From: Ipomoea triloba
Taxonomy: Eukaryota > Streptophyta > Magnoliopsida > Solanales > Convolvulaceae
Reading direction: 5' to 3'
NCBI RefSeq assembly: GCF_003576645.1
Contig: NC_044927.1
Location: forward strand, 10,253,997-10,317,996
DNA length: 64,000 bases
Under the pieces are notes generated by a model that searched no databases, was not told the DNA's origin, and saw only the letters and a list, made by a program, of their open reading frames with translations. How positions within the stretch are numbered: the stretch's first letter is position 1; every line of letters starts with the position of its first letter. This document shows, piece after piece, positions 22,141-35,079 of this stretch. Made by a program: the position numbers and the translations under genes.

Positions 22141-22666
22141 TCGCATAATTTTTGTATTTGAATATTACCACCATTTTGCAGTGAACTTGGGGGTAAAAGC
22201 AGAATTTGAGAAGAAGGGAGAAATTAGGGTTGATAGGGAGAGAAGGAGAAGAGAGAAGAGAAGAAGACAATTCTTATTATCTGGCCTCCAACATTTCAGG
22301 GAATTTAAATACAAAGTTCAGTAAGTATCAAAGTAATAAATGGCCTCCAACAATTCAGGAACGCAGCAGAAGAGGTTGCTAGGAGGGCTCAAAATGACGT
22401 CGTCTGACAGGGCTTCAACGGATCCCAACTGCCAGGCCAAAACGGTGTCGTCTAACCTTTTACTTGCTGGCTTCTACCTGTTGTTCTTCCAACGACGCCG
22501 TTTTGTTTGTGGGTAATATTCTTCCTTCTCTGCCTTCTGGTTTCATCCCTTGCCTCCCACTTACCATATTACCCAAATTACCCAAATTACCCAAATAGCC
22601 TTCCAAGCTCGTTACACCGCCCTCCCCTCCAAGGGATCCTTGTCCCCAAGTATCAAATGAGGGGAA
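22141..22666. other. Gypsy-adjacent noncoding sequence
   Basis: A purine-rich stretch (22195-22275) is followed by two copies of tggcctccaacattcagg-like sequence (22281 and 22341). After those comes the noncoding 3' part of the chromovirus remnant. Tandem acccaaatt units occur at 22570-22596. Confidence 0.4.
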
Positions 22667-23300
22667 TTAGTTCTTTAGGTGATAGTAATCCTCCCAAGTA
22701 GCACTTTCTTTGCGGAGGTTAGCCCACTGTACATGGATTTCAGTCACTACTTTGTTATTTTTCTTTACCAATCATTTCCCTAACACAGCCACAGGCTCTG
22801 TTAGGATTTGGCTTTCATTTCCAATAGAAGAAGGGTTCAATTGTGCCACCACCTTATCACCAATCTTCTTTATGAGCTGAGATACATGGAACACTAGATG
22901 TAACAGTGTAGTAGGGGGTAACTGCAGCTTGTAAGCTACTTCTCCATTCCTGGCTATCACTTGATATGGCCCATAAAACTTAGAAGTCAACTTCAGATTA
23001 CTCCTTATAGCCAAAGTGACCTGCCTATAAGGTTGAATCTTATGATAAGCCCAATCTCCCACTGTTAAGGTTCTTTCACTTCTTCCCTTATCTGCCTGAA
23101 CCTTCATCCGATTTTGTGCTTGCTTTAGGTTCTCTTTAAGTGCTGCTAAGACAACATCTCTCTCTGTTAACCAAATAAGGTCCCCATCTGCTGCTTGCAG
23201 ATTAACAGCCATCAGGGGAGGAGGGTAACCATATAGAGTCTGGAATGGGGTACTTTTAAGGGAGGTGTAATACTTGGTGTTATACCACCATTCTAAGAAG
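22667..23300 (-). pseudogene. Chromovirus Gypsy: integrase C-terminus and chromodomain
   Basis: The minus strand encodes WWYNTKYYTSLKSTPFQTLY and YGYPPP (integrase core end), then RMKVQADKGRSERTLTVGDW and SKFYGPYQVIARNGEVAYKL (the GPY/F C-terminal domain), and LHLVFHVSQL. After a TGA at the arginine position following VLGK, the frame continues LVKKNNKVVTEIHVQW and ESATWEDYYHLK, a chromodomain, to a stop at 22667. The N-terminal pol is absent and the right end is a truncation. It is a decayed Ty3/Gypsy chromovirus fragment. Confidence 0.85.
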
Positions 23301-23344
23301 GAAAAGGCGCATATTGTTATTTTAAAAAATAATAATAAATACAA

Positions 23345-23750
23345 TATGTGTTTGTTCTATTATACCTTTAGAATATACACCAATGGTCCGTATTAAAAAA
23401 AACATTACGTGTCTTTACCTGTTTAGTAACAAACGCGTATTGTTTAAAAAAATTTGAGCACTTTACGCATCTATCAACAATAGACTCATAAATTTAACGC
23501 TTATGCATTTGGGCCATACACATCTGTTGTAATACAAATGCTTATTATCTGCTAAACCAGACGTGAATGACACTTTGTGTTACACAACTACGTAAGTCTT
23601 TTGACAACTTTACTGTATGTTAATAGCTCTACTAATTTGGAGCCTAGTAATTCTATATGGGCTTCCAAATTCTACTCCCATTTTATACTCCCTATAACAT
23701 GACATTCCTTGATTGCTTAATTTAGTAGGGATCATGATGTTTATCCATTC
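23345..23750. other. Intergenic, nothing recognised
   Basis: AT-rich sequence between the Gypsy remnant and the next element. The target site atctt of that element lies at 23751. Confidence 0.5.
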
Positions 23751-23755
23751 ATCTT

Positions 23756-24550
23756 TGTAAGTGTACAAATGATACACATTTGGACCACCTTTAATTGGCT
23801 TAATTATTAGTCAAAAACCTTAGTTTAAGTTTTATTAGGTAGTTTTTTTCAGTTTCCTGGTTTAAAGGCAAAATTCTCTTCGCACAGTCTGGAGCAGCGC
23901 TAGCGAGTAATCCAGTGGACGGTTTTTATTCAAATCAGAATTCAGTCTTCATGATCCACATTTTGCTCAGATTTACACTTTTGGTTGAGCCTTATTTTGA
24001 GTGGTTTTTAGCTGCAAATATTGAGGGAAGATTGGTTAATAGTTTGGCTATAAATATAGCTCAAACTCATGGGATTCTTTAAAAGCTTAATCACAATTCT
24101 AATCCCACTTCAATTACTCTTTCGAATCAGATTTTACAAGAGGATTTCATACTGGTTTTTCACAGTTCTTCACGTGTTCTTATCCTGGTTGGTTTAAGGT
24201 TCGGCCGTGTTGGTGAATCTTGATGTATTACACAATGTCAGCTTGAAGATGAGGAAGGCTTAGCTAGGAGTACATTTTGTAACCATTAGTGTAGGATGGT
24301 TGTTGTGTGACTCCTTGTAACCTTTGTGATCATCTAGTGGATTGGGCTGACGTGAAGTGCCCCGCAGACGTAGGAGTGGAGCTCCGAACTGCGTAATCAA
24401 TTCTGGTGTCTGGTTCCTTTTATTGCTTTATTGTTTTTATGTTTTTATTTATCTGTTTTATAGTTTATTTCTTTCAGATAAATAATTCCTTTATAATAAA
24501 GTTGGAACCTTTAGCTAATTTATACATTCAAGACCCACAATACAATTTCA
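23756..24550 (+). repeat. Left LTR of the non-autonomous element
   Basis: It matches 26036-26828 nearly base for base; differences include a longer T run near 23847 and gtttaagg versus attgaagg near 24193 and 26470. The primer-binding site starts at 24552. Confidence 0.93.
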
Positions 24551-24698
24551 ATTGGTATCAGAGAGCCCGGAGACTTAAGTTATTAGTCTAACCGATCTGG
24601 CTGCAAAATTGTATTTCTTGAACTTACAATTGCACAGTGCTTTATTGTTTTGGCTATACGTTATTTTGTTTATCTCACTGTGTGTCAAGTCCTCTAGA

Positions 24699-25169
24699 AT
24701 GGACAAGTATAGACCTCTTCCAGCACTAACATGGAGTGACGATGAAGCAGACCCAGAAGCTGAACCTCTAGCATTAACATGGAGTGACGAAGAAGCTGAC
24801 CCAGAAGCTGAAGAAGAAACTTTTGGCAACTTCGTTGCGGTCACGTCCAGGATTACAACTGATCCAGAAGATGAAGATGAAGAGTTAGCTGATTCAGAAG
24901 GATGTGACTACAATTCGGCAGAAGATCTTGAAACCCCTGCTTTTTCTTATGAAACCGAGTATAAGAAGTTGTATTNTAAAGCCAATCGTAACTTGTGTAG
25001 TCAAGTAGGGATATCAGAAAAAGCCATCAATGTGTACAAAGATCAAATAAGTGAAAGAGATCTACAACTCAAAGCAGCTTCTGAACAAGAAGCCAAGCTA
25101 AAACAGGATGTGGTCAAGCTTACACAGGAACTGAATTCATTCAAGGAAACTAGCACTAAGATATTATGA
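24699..25169 (+). CDS. Gag-like acidic/coiled-coil protein of the element
   Basis: About 156 residues start at an ATG 150 nt after the left LTR. The N-terminal part has a near-duplicate acidic unit, PALTWSDDEADPEAE and LALTWSDEEADPEAE. The C-terminal half (from about residue 95) is a Lys/Glu/Gln-rich coiled coil (QISERDLQLKAASEQEAKL) resembling the tail of Copia gag proteins. It has no zinc knuckle and no capsid-like start. One base at 24976 is undetermined. I infer a remnant or reduced gag; a host-derived origin cannot be excluded. Confidence 0.55.
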   Translation: MDKYRPLPALTWSDDEADPEAEPLALTWSDEEADPEAEEETFGNFVAVTSRITTDPEDEDEELADSEGCDYNSAEDLETPAFSYETEYKKLYXKANRNLCSQVGISEKAINVYKDQISERDLQLKAASEQEAKLKQDVVKLTQELNSFKETSTKIL

Positions 25170-26035
25170 TGATATTATGAAACAGTCTCGACGTACAAAT
25201 TGAGGGGGAGCATGATTATCATATTATCTTGGATTCTCCAATGCTCATATCTTTGGATTATCATATTATTTGGTTAATCATCCGGATCATCATATTATTT
25301 TGGATCCTCATGTCATTTGAATTATCAACTTATCTGGTCTACTCTACTGATTGATGTATTCTCTTGTTGATGAATGCGATTGACTATTTATCTTTATCCA
25401 AGTGGTGAATATGGATATTATTAGTGATGCATGGATAAGATATGGATAGTTTGGGGAATTGGTTGTGACTACAAATCTTCTGGGCACTCTGTCAGCTTCT
25501 AGTCCTAACTCTAGATGATCACCTTTGGAAATTCCTTTGTCAAAAGGGGGGAGTAAATATTCAAGGGGAGTTGTTTCTGGTATGGGGTTTTTTGGAATTT
25601 TATGAAATAATCTTTGTTTATGCATGGTATGGTTGATGGTTGGATATCTGGTTTTGGTACGTACTTGGTTTTCTCTATTATATTGGATTCGTTCTCAGAG
25701 TGGATTATCTTTGAAGTATGAAATATATGAGTTACATGGGTATATCTGAATCAGTTGATGTGACCGTCAGAATCATTTTGAATATCTACTATCAGTTATT
25801 GGTATGGTCTGTCTGATCCTGTTTGAATTGAGAATAATATCTCTTGAAGATCTTTGGAAGCCTATGTCAGGTTCATCTAATACGCTATGCTTTTACAGTT
25901 TTTGCTTCATAGGCTATTCATTGTAAACAAATATACTTGAAGGCCTTTTTTAATGAAATTTGGTTACATATTCTGTTGTCTCAAAAGTATATTTGTAGTT
26001 TAGGTTTTTGACAAATAATTGCCAAAGGGGGAGAT

Positions 26036-26828
26036 TGTAAGTGTACAAATGATACACATTTGGACCACCTTTAATTGGCTTAATTATTAGTCAAAAACCT
26101 TAGTTTAAGTTTTATTAGGTAGTTTTTTCAGTTTCCTGGTTTAAAGGCAAAATTCTCTTCGCATAGTGTGGAGCAGCGCCAGCGAGTAATCCAGTGGACG
26201 GTTTTTATTCAAATCAGAATTCAGTCTTCATGATCCACATTTTGCTCAGATCTACACTTCTGGTTGAGCCTTATTTTGAGTGGTTTTTAGCTGCAAATAT
26301 TGAGGGAAGATTGGTTAATAGTTTGGCTATAAATATAGCTCAAACTCATGGGATTCTTTAAAAGCTTAATCACAATTCTAATCCCACTTCAATTACTCTT
26401 TCGAATCAGATTTTACAAGAGGATTTCATACTGGTTTTTCACAGTTCTTCACGTGTTCTTATCCTGGTTGATTGAAGGTTCGGCCGTGTTGGTGAATCTT
26501 GATGTATTGCACAGTGTCAACTTGAAGATGAGGAAGGCTTAGCTAGGAGTACATTTTGTAACCATTATGTAGGATGGTTGTTGCGTGACTTCTTGTAACC
26601 CTTGTGATCATCTAGTGGATTGGGCTGACGTGAAGTGCCCCGCAGACGTAGGAGTGGAGCTCCGAACTGCGTAATCAATTCTGGTGTCTGGTTCCTTTTA
26701 TTGCTTTATTGTTTTTATGTTTTTATTTATCTGTTTTATAGTTTATTTCTTTCAGATAAATAATTCCTTTATAATAAAGTTTGAACCTTTAGCTAATTTG
26801 TACATTCAAGACCCACAATACAATTTCA
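26036..26828 (+). repeat. Right LTR of the non-autonomous element
   Basis: The partner of 23756-24550, preceded by the polypurine tract and followed by the target duplication atctt. Confidence 0.93.
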
Positions 26829-26833
26829 ATCTT

Positions 26834-27419
26834 TTTCTTCCTCCAATCAAAATTGAACACATACAAGTGGGAGTAAAAGTTGGGAATACAAATTTGGGAG
26901 TCCATGAAGTATTTTCCTTTGGAGCCTCTGCTAAATTTCCTTCTATACCGAATATCCATTTGCTAAAAGACTTTGTCTATCGACTCGAGTCTATCACTCA
27001 AGAACTCGATCAGCCAACTGACTAGTTAGTTGCTAAAAGTCAACTCTCCTATTATTTTTTTTTATTAAACTACGATATGTCTTGAGTAGGCACTCGCTCT
27101 TCTGTTACTTAATACTTAGCTAATTGTAAGTTAGGCGATTCTTCCATATCCGTTGGGTTATAACTTTGTCATTTGTACCATTGTTGGCTAGACTTATAGA
27201 AAACATTTTGAGTCATATTTTGATGGGGTTCTAATTTTCTTAGTTAACTTTGCATTACTTATTAGCAATTCGCTAGCATCACCAAAATCTATCTAAATAT
27301 AAATTTTAACAGGATTTTTGCAATATATATATTGAACAATAAAAGTATACTGATTGTAAGATAATATCTTTAATTGTTTTCATTAATTAAGACACCGAGT
27401 GACATAACAATACTATATC
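26834..27419. other. Intergenic, nothing recognised
   Basis: AT-rich sequence with short frames only. A brief open stretch before 27025 is continuous with the LTR and has no recognisable domain. Confidence 0.5.
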
Positions 27420-27840
27420 AGGTTGAATTGGCCCCTAGGGTTTAGTCTAGTTGGTTCATCGCCTGACTTAAAGGTCATGACTGGAGGCATGTATGAGAAA
27501 ATTAAACTTAAAGGTCATGACTAGAGGTATGTATGAGAAAATTAAAAGGCTCAAAAGATGCTCGAAGGTCTGGATTAGGATCCTTATGCGCACATGAAGA
27601 CCGCGACTTACGATTTACCTCTGAAGCGGCTCTAGGAGCAGGGTCCTGTGAGCATGAAGATTAGGATCTAACCGGTCGGTGGGCTGATTGTGCGACTTAG
27701 TTACTCACGATTTACCTTTGCAGCGGCTCTAGGAGCGGGGTCCTGTGAGCATGAAAATTAAGATCTAAAGATGAGCTAATTGGGTGACTCGCGATTTACT
27801 TCTGCAATGATTTAGGAGTGGGGTTCTGTGAGCTTAATTA
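27420..27840. repeat. Diverged ~100-bp tandem repeat
   Basis: The block acgatttacctctg...gcggctctaggagc.gggtcctgtgagcatgaa occurs about three times (near 27610, 27705, 27790) with increasing divergence. A shorter duplication, ttaaaggtcatgactggaggcatgtatgag, occurs at ~27468 and 27509. No coding sequence. Confidence 0.7.
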
Positions 27841-28185
27841 GAATGAGTTCGGCGAAATTAAGAAATACTATAGCGGGTTGTCCTTATCCATCTATTTTTC
27901 TCAGCTCTTTGAAACCACGTAATAATATCATTAAAACTCTATTACGTGTCAATCAGTCATTAAACACGTAGCTGGCTATATCGGCACAATAAAATTAAAT
28001 CAAAGAACAAAAATAAGTTAGCCGTCTGGCTAGTAAACCTAGATCCATGGAAGATGATATACAAATAGCAGTGAATAATTAAAACGGCGACAGCAAGTAG
28101 TTTAACAATAATTCAACAACCATGTGCCACCGCCATTAACTCCCTCACATTTTCACACCTCTTAGCTTTCTTCACAATCACTTCC

Positions 28186-28192
28186 TATAAAT
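28186..28192 (+). promoter_or_regulatory. TATA box of the lipid-transfer protein gene
   Basis: tataaat lies 113 bp before the ATG. The same ctataaatt context lies before the paralogous pseudogene. Confidence 0.65.
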
Positions 28193-28298
28193 TAAGCATC
28201 ATCTTTATCATCTCAAATCTCAACCCATATCTGTAAACACTCACTGCTTAAGTATTATTACTACTGCACTAGCTTGTTTAATTTACTACGGGTTATAT

Positions 28299-28993
28299 AT
28301 GGCGAAACTTCAAAGTGTTGCACTTCTGGCTTGCATGGTAGTACTCTTGCACGTGCATGCAGGTGGCGCTATTACGTGCTCCGAGGTGCAAAACGATCTG
28401 ATGCCATGCATTACCTATATCATGGGTGGGGCTAGCGGCGTTACCCCCAGCTGCTGCGACGGCGTTAGAAATCTCAAAAACGCTGCCGCCACCGCTGACG
28501 ACCGTCGGGCCGCATGCCAGTGCTTGAAATCAGCTGCGGGATCCATCCCTGCCGGTGCTGACGTCGGCACCGCCGCCAAGAACTTGCTACGACAGTGTAA
28601 TGTCAAGCTTCCTTACAGGATCAGCGTTTCCACCAACTGCGATAAGTACGTACTGCTCTCTCTGTGTCTCTTATTCTGGTTACCTTTTGTTTTTTAGACA
28701 CTTATGATTATTTATAAGGTAATATCTTTTCTAAGTTTTCTTAATATTTTTAAACTTAAAGAATCAATGTCCTCAATGCGGGGGTTCGATCCTATGACTA
28801 CATATTTAGAATGGTAAAAGAGGTGTAATCACTATATTATCAGGGTTTGATGATTTGTGACCATCCATTTTGGTTATCTAATTATATATATAATTGAAAG
28901 ATTTATAATTTTTATATTTAAAATTGTGTAGCTCAATTATAGTTGTATAAGTATGAAACTTCAATTTATATGAAAGGTTGGAGATCAATTTTG

Positions 28994-29040
<47 letters not shown>

Positions 29041-29168
29041 AAAAATATTATCGTTGTTACTCTTTGTTAATGGCCAGTTTATGAAAAATACTGTATTGTT
29101 TAGTAAATTAATTTTAATAATCTTCTTTTTTAATGGTTTCTATTATTACATTTTGCAGGATCAATTGA
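28299..29168 (+). CDS. Nonspecific lipid-transfer protein (type 1), secreted
   Basis: Two exons, 28299-28645 and 29159-29168 (GT-AG intron of 513 bp), give 118 residues ending STNCDKIN. A ~24-residue hydrophobic signal peptide precedes AITC. The eight-cysteine pattern C-C-CC-CXC-C-C is complete: ITC, LMPC, SCC, CQC, RQC, TNC. These form four disulfides around a lipid-binding tunnel. The usual type 1 landmarks are present: (D)[10 protein letters not shown] and the C-terminal KLPYRISVSTNC. Such proteins are exported to the cell wall, where they bind acyl lipids in cutin/suberin assembly or defence. The intron before the last three codons is typical of the family. A long (AT)n tract lies in the intron. 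A broken paralogue lies at 7442. Confidence 0.95.
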
Positions 29169-29451
29169 GAGTTCATGAGCAGTTGAGAAGTTCCTCCGTT
29201 CAAACACCGTGCTAGGATATATATGTGTGTGTGCTAAGCCATGTTTTGCAATAATTGGAAGGGAACTTTCCCGGACAGTGTTTATATTTCATTTCACGAT
29301 GAAACTTATGTTGTACGGAGGTGTTAAATTATATATCCTAATGAAGTTTATCGCGTGTTCATTTGTGTTTACTTGATTATAAAGACTAAAGAGTATGTAA
29401 CTCCAAAAAGATGGCGTTGGTTTTATGACTTTTGGGATAGTTAAAGGCAGG

Positions 29452-29900
29452 TCAACACTACTATTAGAATAGCCCGAATATAAGAAAAACAGTAGGAAAA
29501 TATATGGAGAGAATATATGTATTGTATTGCCCAGAATTGTTTCCTCTCTCTCATGTATGGAGGATCCATTTATACATATTTTGAGCGTAAAGCCCTACAA
29601 GGAATAAGAATAATGGATGCCTCATATTGGGAGTCCTTGTTATATTACAAATAATAAGCCTTAATTCTATTTATTTTATAAATACTAAGTCCAATTGTTA
29701 TCGAACTTTTCGGTAGCTCTGTACTGGGTCTCCTTCTTGGGCCTTCTTGATCTAGTTACTCTTTTGGGCCGGTCAATGTGGCCTAGGCCTAGTATATTAT
29801 CCATCATCCAATCCCCACTTTCTTGAGATTTTGTGGTTACGAAGTGCCTAGAAAGTATACTAAGTCATCTTTTGGTGATCATCTTCAGTTGAGTCGACCT
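29452..29900 (-). repeat. LTR-like repeat, inverted partner of 35815-37850
   Basis: Read on the minus strand it shares ctcaagaaagtgggga, gactcccaata, attctctccatat and agtgttgacc, in that order, with the plus-strand sequence at 35815-37850. The two are diverged copies of one noncoding repeat in opposite orientation, probably LTRs of a single family. Confidence 0.6.
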
Positions 29901-30703
29901 GCAAATAAGATTTTTTTTCCGACCGACCACGTAGCATTTCAACATCCTGCAAAATTTTAGGATACTAATTAATTAAAAAGCATCTTCGTGAGATGCACCC
30001 CACCAAGCTAAGTGGGTATGATCTGGACCAGTTAGTTTCCTATCCTAAGTTTAGTTGACCACTCCTAGCACGTGATAGTTCCTAAATGATAAACAGTAAT
30101 TTCATACAAATACAAAATATAGTATACACGCACATAGAATAATATTTAAAGAAATATTTATAAGATTACGTAAATATCAAGAATCAGGAATATGCATAAG
30201 ATACGAAAAGGTTTGAAAAAGCCTGGTTATCTAGCCTCGTTACGAGGAGTGCCTCGTTGCAGGGGGTGACTTAAGCCAACCACTACGCTCCGAGTGGGGA
30301 ACCCTTATGTCTCCAGTGTTAATATGAGTCTTCAATTCCACTGCCTAGTGGGTATACATTTCTTCCACACTGTGGTGGTATATGTTTCTCCCATACTGGC
30401 TAATGGGTATATGTCTTCCACCTTTCGACGGGTATATGTCATCCACCTTCCCGGTGGGAAGAATTCTTCCACTTTATGGCCGGTGGGAATTGACTTATTC
30501 CTATGCCTCGTTTTTTTAACTACCCGCGAATTCTTAGACTCTGCTTTAGACCCTTTTACTTACTAGACTATTCTCCTATGACCCCTATACTATGCCCTAG
30601 ACCTCTTACCCATAACTCCCTATCGTACCTCATACCCTTCAACGTCTGAGCTTGCCATGTAATATAGTTCGTAGCGCGGAGCTTACCTAATGATAATGAT
30701 GAT
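29901..30703. repeat. Noncoding repeat with ~30-bp units
   Basis: Between 30330 and 30500 about six loose copies of gtgggtatatgtcttccacc occur. Before it (30215-30290) are palindromic words, cctcgttacgaggagtgcctcg. It may be part of an LTR. No gene is seen. Confidence 0.45.
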
Positions 30704-30706
30704 AAT

Positions 30707-30785
<79 letters not shown>

Positions 30786-30842
30786 TAATAGTAATAATAA
30801 TAATAATAAGGGTATTCAAAAAAAATAATAATAATAAGGGAT
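30704..30842. repeat. (TAA)n microsatellite
   Basis: It is nearly uninterrupted from 30709 to 30784, then broken by a few substitutions up to 30838. Confidence 0.95.
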
Positions 30843-30847
30843 TATTT

Positions 30848-30985
30848 GGGATAGGGCTGTCAAAGTGGGCCGAAACTCGCGGGCTGGCCCGCACCCGCCC
30901 CGCGGTGGGGCAGGTTAGGGTCACAAAAAATATGGCCCGCAAAATAGCAGCCTAACGGGCTTGGCCCGCGGGCCAAGCCCTATTA
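30848..30985. mobile_element. hAT-like GC-rich element, fragment
   Basis: It starts gggctgtcaaagtgggccga, like the terminus of the complete hAT-type element at 33660, and continues with the same gcccgcgggcc-rich words. The far end is not found. Confidence 0.5.
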
Positions 30986-31160
30986 AAAAAAATTAAATAA
31001 CCGACGTCGCCTACATCAACGCCGAAAAATAACCGACGTTGTATGTCTAAAAAAACCGACATTAGAAGTGTTTTCTGTAATAGTGAAACAATCTTCTTAA
31101 TTAGAGTTCAAAGATAACCCTTCTATTTCTAGACTTAACGTATTTTATTTTAAGTGTCAC

Positions 31161-31390
31161 ACTTGTGTGAGACCGTCTCACGGATCCTTATTCGTACGAT
31201 GGGTTGGATTAGATTGGGTCAATACGAAAATATAATACTTATACTGAAAAATGTAATACTTTTGAAAAAAAATGTAATACTTTTAAATCAAAATGTAAAA
31301 GTACGTATTACATTTTTTTTCAAAAGTATTACACTATGTTTATTCCTTAGTAGTATTGCATTTTCCAATATAAGTATTAGATTTGATCTT
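31161..31390. mobile_element. Foldback MITE, truncated second copy
   Basis: It begins acttgtgtgagaccgtctca and ggatccttattcgta exactly as the element at 7863, with the same aatgtaatacttt body. The closing inverted terminus is missing. Confidence 0.7.
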
Positions 31391-31465
31391 TAATATAAGG
31401 GAGAGTCTTTATACTAATTATTTCTTTGATTGTTTTGATACCAACTAAACAATGGAATGCATCCA

Positions 31466-31597
31466 TTTTTTTTTTATGCCGTATATGTTAATAACTACTT
31501 TTTTAACCTAGTAAAGTACAAAGAGTCAATATCGCATCGAACCCACCGCTTCTATATGAGGGTGCAACTGGGTGCCACTAGACCACAAGATCTTGAC
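31466..31597 (-). mobile_element. tRNA-derived SINE, copy 3 (decayed)
   Basis: Aligned with the copy at 18898, it retains the tail, acctag..aaagt, tcgaacccacc and actagaccacaagatctt. No clear target duplication is visible. Confidence 0.65.
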
Positions 31598-31853
31598 TTC
31601 TTTTCCACAAGCCCTGTATACCTTTAAGATTTTGAAATCAATAGATCAAGAGTAAGACGAATAAGAATTTTATTTCCATAGCACAAGAAGAACAATATTT
31701 TTTTTCCACAAAAATAATGCATACATTTTACATTTATAAACTCTTTTGTTCAATATTGCAACAAAATAATAATAATAAAAAACAATAAATAACAAAACAA
31801 TTAATAATATTAATGCACATACACAAAATAATGAGTTGCGGCCCTACAATTCC

Positions 31854-33230
<1,377 letters not shown>

Positions 33231-33659
33231 TTCTTCTTTTTTGAATATGATGAGTGTTTAATTTGTTTGAATTTGTGATGGTTGTGTGGTGAGCATAAGA
33301 AAAGATGCAGTTATATATAGGTCTGAAAATAAGACTCAGACAATAACAAAAACATAAGTACTAAGTCGTGAAATGAAAACCAGTACCAGGTCGTGAAATT
33401 AGCAGCGCAAGAATTATTCTTTTCATGAGTAAGAAGAACTTTCCTTGTTAATTAGAAAGGGAAAGTTGACAGAGCAAGGTGTGTTTATTAAGCTTGAGTG
33501 ACCAGTTCAAGGGTGTATTGCTACTGGTCTATTTTCTTAGGTAATCTAACTTCTTTGTTTTAGTATAATTACATTGACCAGGTAGAGATCTGTGTTACGC
33601 GGTTGTATTTCGAAAAGCTCTTCAAAATATTTTGATGACTATAATACATTTGCCCTGAG

Positions 33660-34484
33660 TAGTACTCTCATAGCGGGCCGGCCCGGCCCACCGTAGGCCT
33701 AATTTCTGGTGGACAGTTGTGGACCGGTCCACTAGGCCCGCGGGCCAGGGTTCAAGCAACCATAACCCGCCCGGGCGGGTTGGCGATCCCCGCGGGCCGG
33801 CCTGCGGTTTTTTTTTTTTTTTTTTTTTTTTTAATGAAATTAACTAATTAGCAAATAGCTTAATTCAAATTTCAAACAATTAACAAATAACTTAAGTATA
33901 ATTCAAGCAATTAGCAATAGTTTAATTAGCAAATAGCTACTGTCCAGTACAGAACACTGTCTGAGTGTCTAGCAACAAACTAACCATTAAATCATTAACA
34001 AATAACTAAAGTATAATTCTCATCCAAAAAAAACTTAAGTATAATTCAAGCAATTAACAAGAGTTTAATTATAATTCAAGCAATCAATAATAGTTTAATT
34101 AACAATAAAAAAAATACAGTGTTTTTTTTTTTGTTGAAAAAATACAGTGTAATTAACAATTAAAAAATACAAAACTGTAATTAAATAACAATGTAATAAC
34201 AATTAAGTTATGGCCTGCTGTCTGCTGTGTGGCGTTGTGCTGTGCTGTGCGAACGGCGAACTTATGTTTAGGAATTAGGATTTTAGCCTTTACGGCAGTC
34301 TGGGCGAATTGGGGGTAAATAACTAAATAATTAATAATGTATAATGTTTATTTAATTATATCATATATTTTTTTTTTTTTAAAGGGGCCTGGCTCGCGGG
34401 TTGCCTTTTTTGTATCTCTAACCCGCCCCACCGCGGGACGGGTGCGAGCCAGCCCACGGGTTTCAGCCCACTTTGACAGTACTA
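33660..34484. mobile_element. Non-autonomous hAT-type transposon
   Basis: A perfect 8-bp target duplication, gccctgag, flanks it (33652-33659 and 34485-34492). The termini tagtactctcatagcgggc and the complement of gcccactttgacagtacta are inverted copies. GC-rich cggcccgcgggcc arms surround an AT-rich core. No transposase frame. Confidence 0.85.
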
Positions 34485-34492
34485 GCCCTGAG

Positions 34493-35074
34493 TATATTAT
34501 TAAGAAAATATTTCTTTCTCCACATTTTTCACGCCTATTATCCACGACGAAGCGAGAAAATCATTTGAGCGGGGTGAAGTTGTATAATAAGGTTAAAATA
34601 CAAAATACATTATAAATTACAATAAAATATTTTTGATAGATTACACAATAGTTAAAGTCGGAGCCAAAAATATACTTGAGTGGTTTTATCTCCCACGGAA
34701 TGGTCGAACGGCAGGCCAACACCACTGGAAAATTGACTAACACTATCGGAAAAACAGAGTAACCTTTCGGCCCTCTTTCGATTACTTGAGTACTGTGAGT
34801 ACAATGAGTTGCTTATAAGTGTGCGAGATGGCTTGTCCTCTTTCTCGAGACTTAGAACCCCTATTTATACAAGTTATGAGGGATCGCTCCCTTAGGAAAC
34901 TAATAAACTACGTTAGGAACTTTTCCTTATTACATTTTAGGTACTTTAATTTCCTAATCTATCTCGACCTTTTCCTTCCATATCTCTTGCCTTCCACCGT
35001 CGAGTTCTTTTAGGAAACTCCGATATATGTTTGCCTTGCCCCATTCTTCTCACGCCACCTTCCTTGCGCCGCCT
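34493..35074. other. Intergenic, LTR-like, no gene
   Basis: Mixed sequence with a TATA-like tatttataca at 34861 and pyrimidine-rich stretches, resembling part of a decayed LTR. It continues on the far side of the TRIM element. Confidence 0.35.
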
Positions 35075-35079
35075 TTCGC

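Larger units (their letters stand above)
23756..26828 (+). mobile_element. Complete non-autonomous Copia-like LTR element
   Basis: Two ~794-bp LTRs (23756-24550 and 26036-26828) start tgtaagtgtacaaatgat and end caatttca. They enclose 1.48 kb. A 5-bp target duplication atctt flanks the element (23751-23755 and 26829-26833). The primer site ttggtatcagag follows the left LTR, and a polypurine tract ccaaagggggagat precedes the right LTR. The interior has a short acidic gag-like frame but no protease, integrase or reverse transcriptase, so it must depend on a partner. The LTRs differ at only a small number of sites, suggesting a fairly recent insertion. Confidence 0.93.

Noticed and set aside
27430..27500. 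tRNA-like A box in ttagtctagttggttcatcgcc
   Set aside because: No B box at the right distance and no cloverleaf could be drawn; not called as tRNA or SINE.
30706..30942. Open frame with a long poly-Leu/Ile run
   Set aside because: It is the (TAA)n microsatellite read in reverse.
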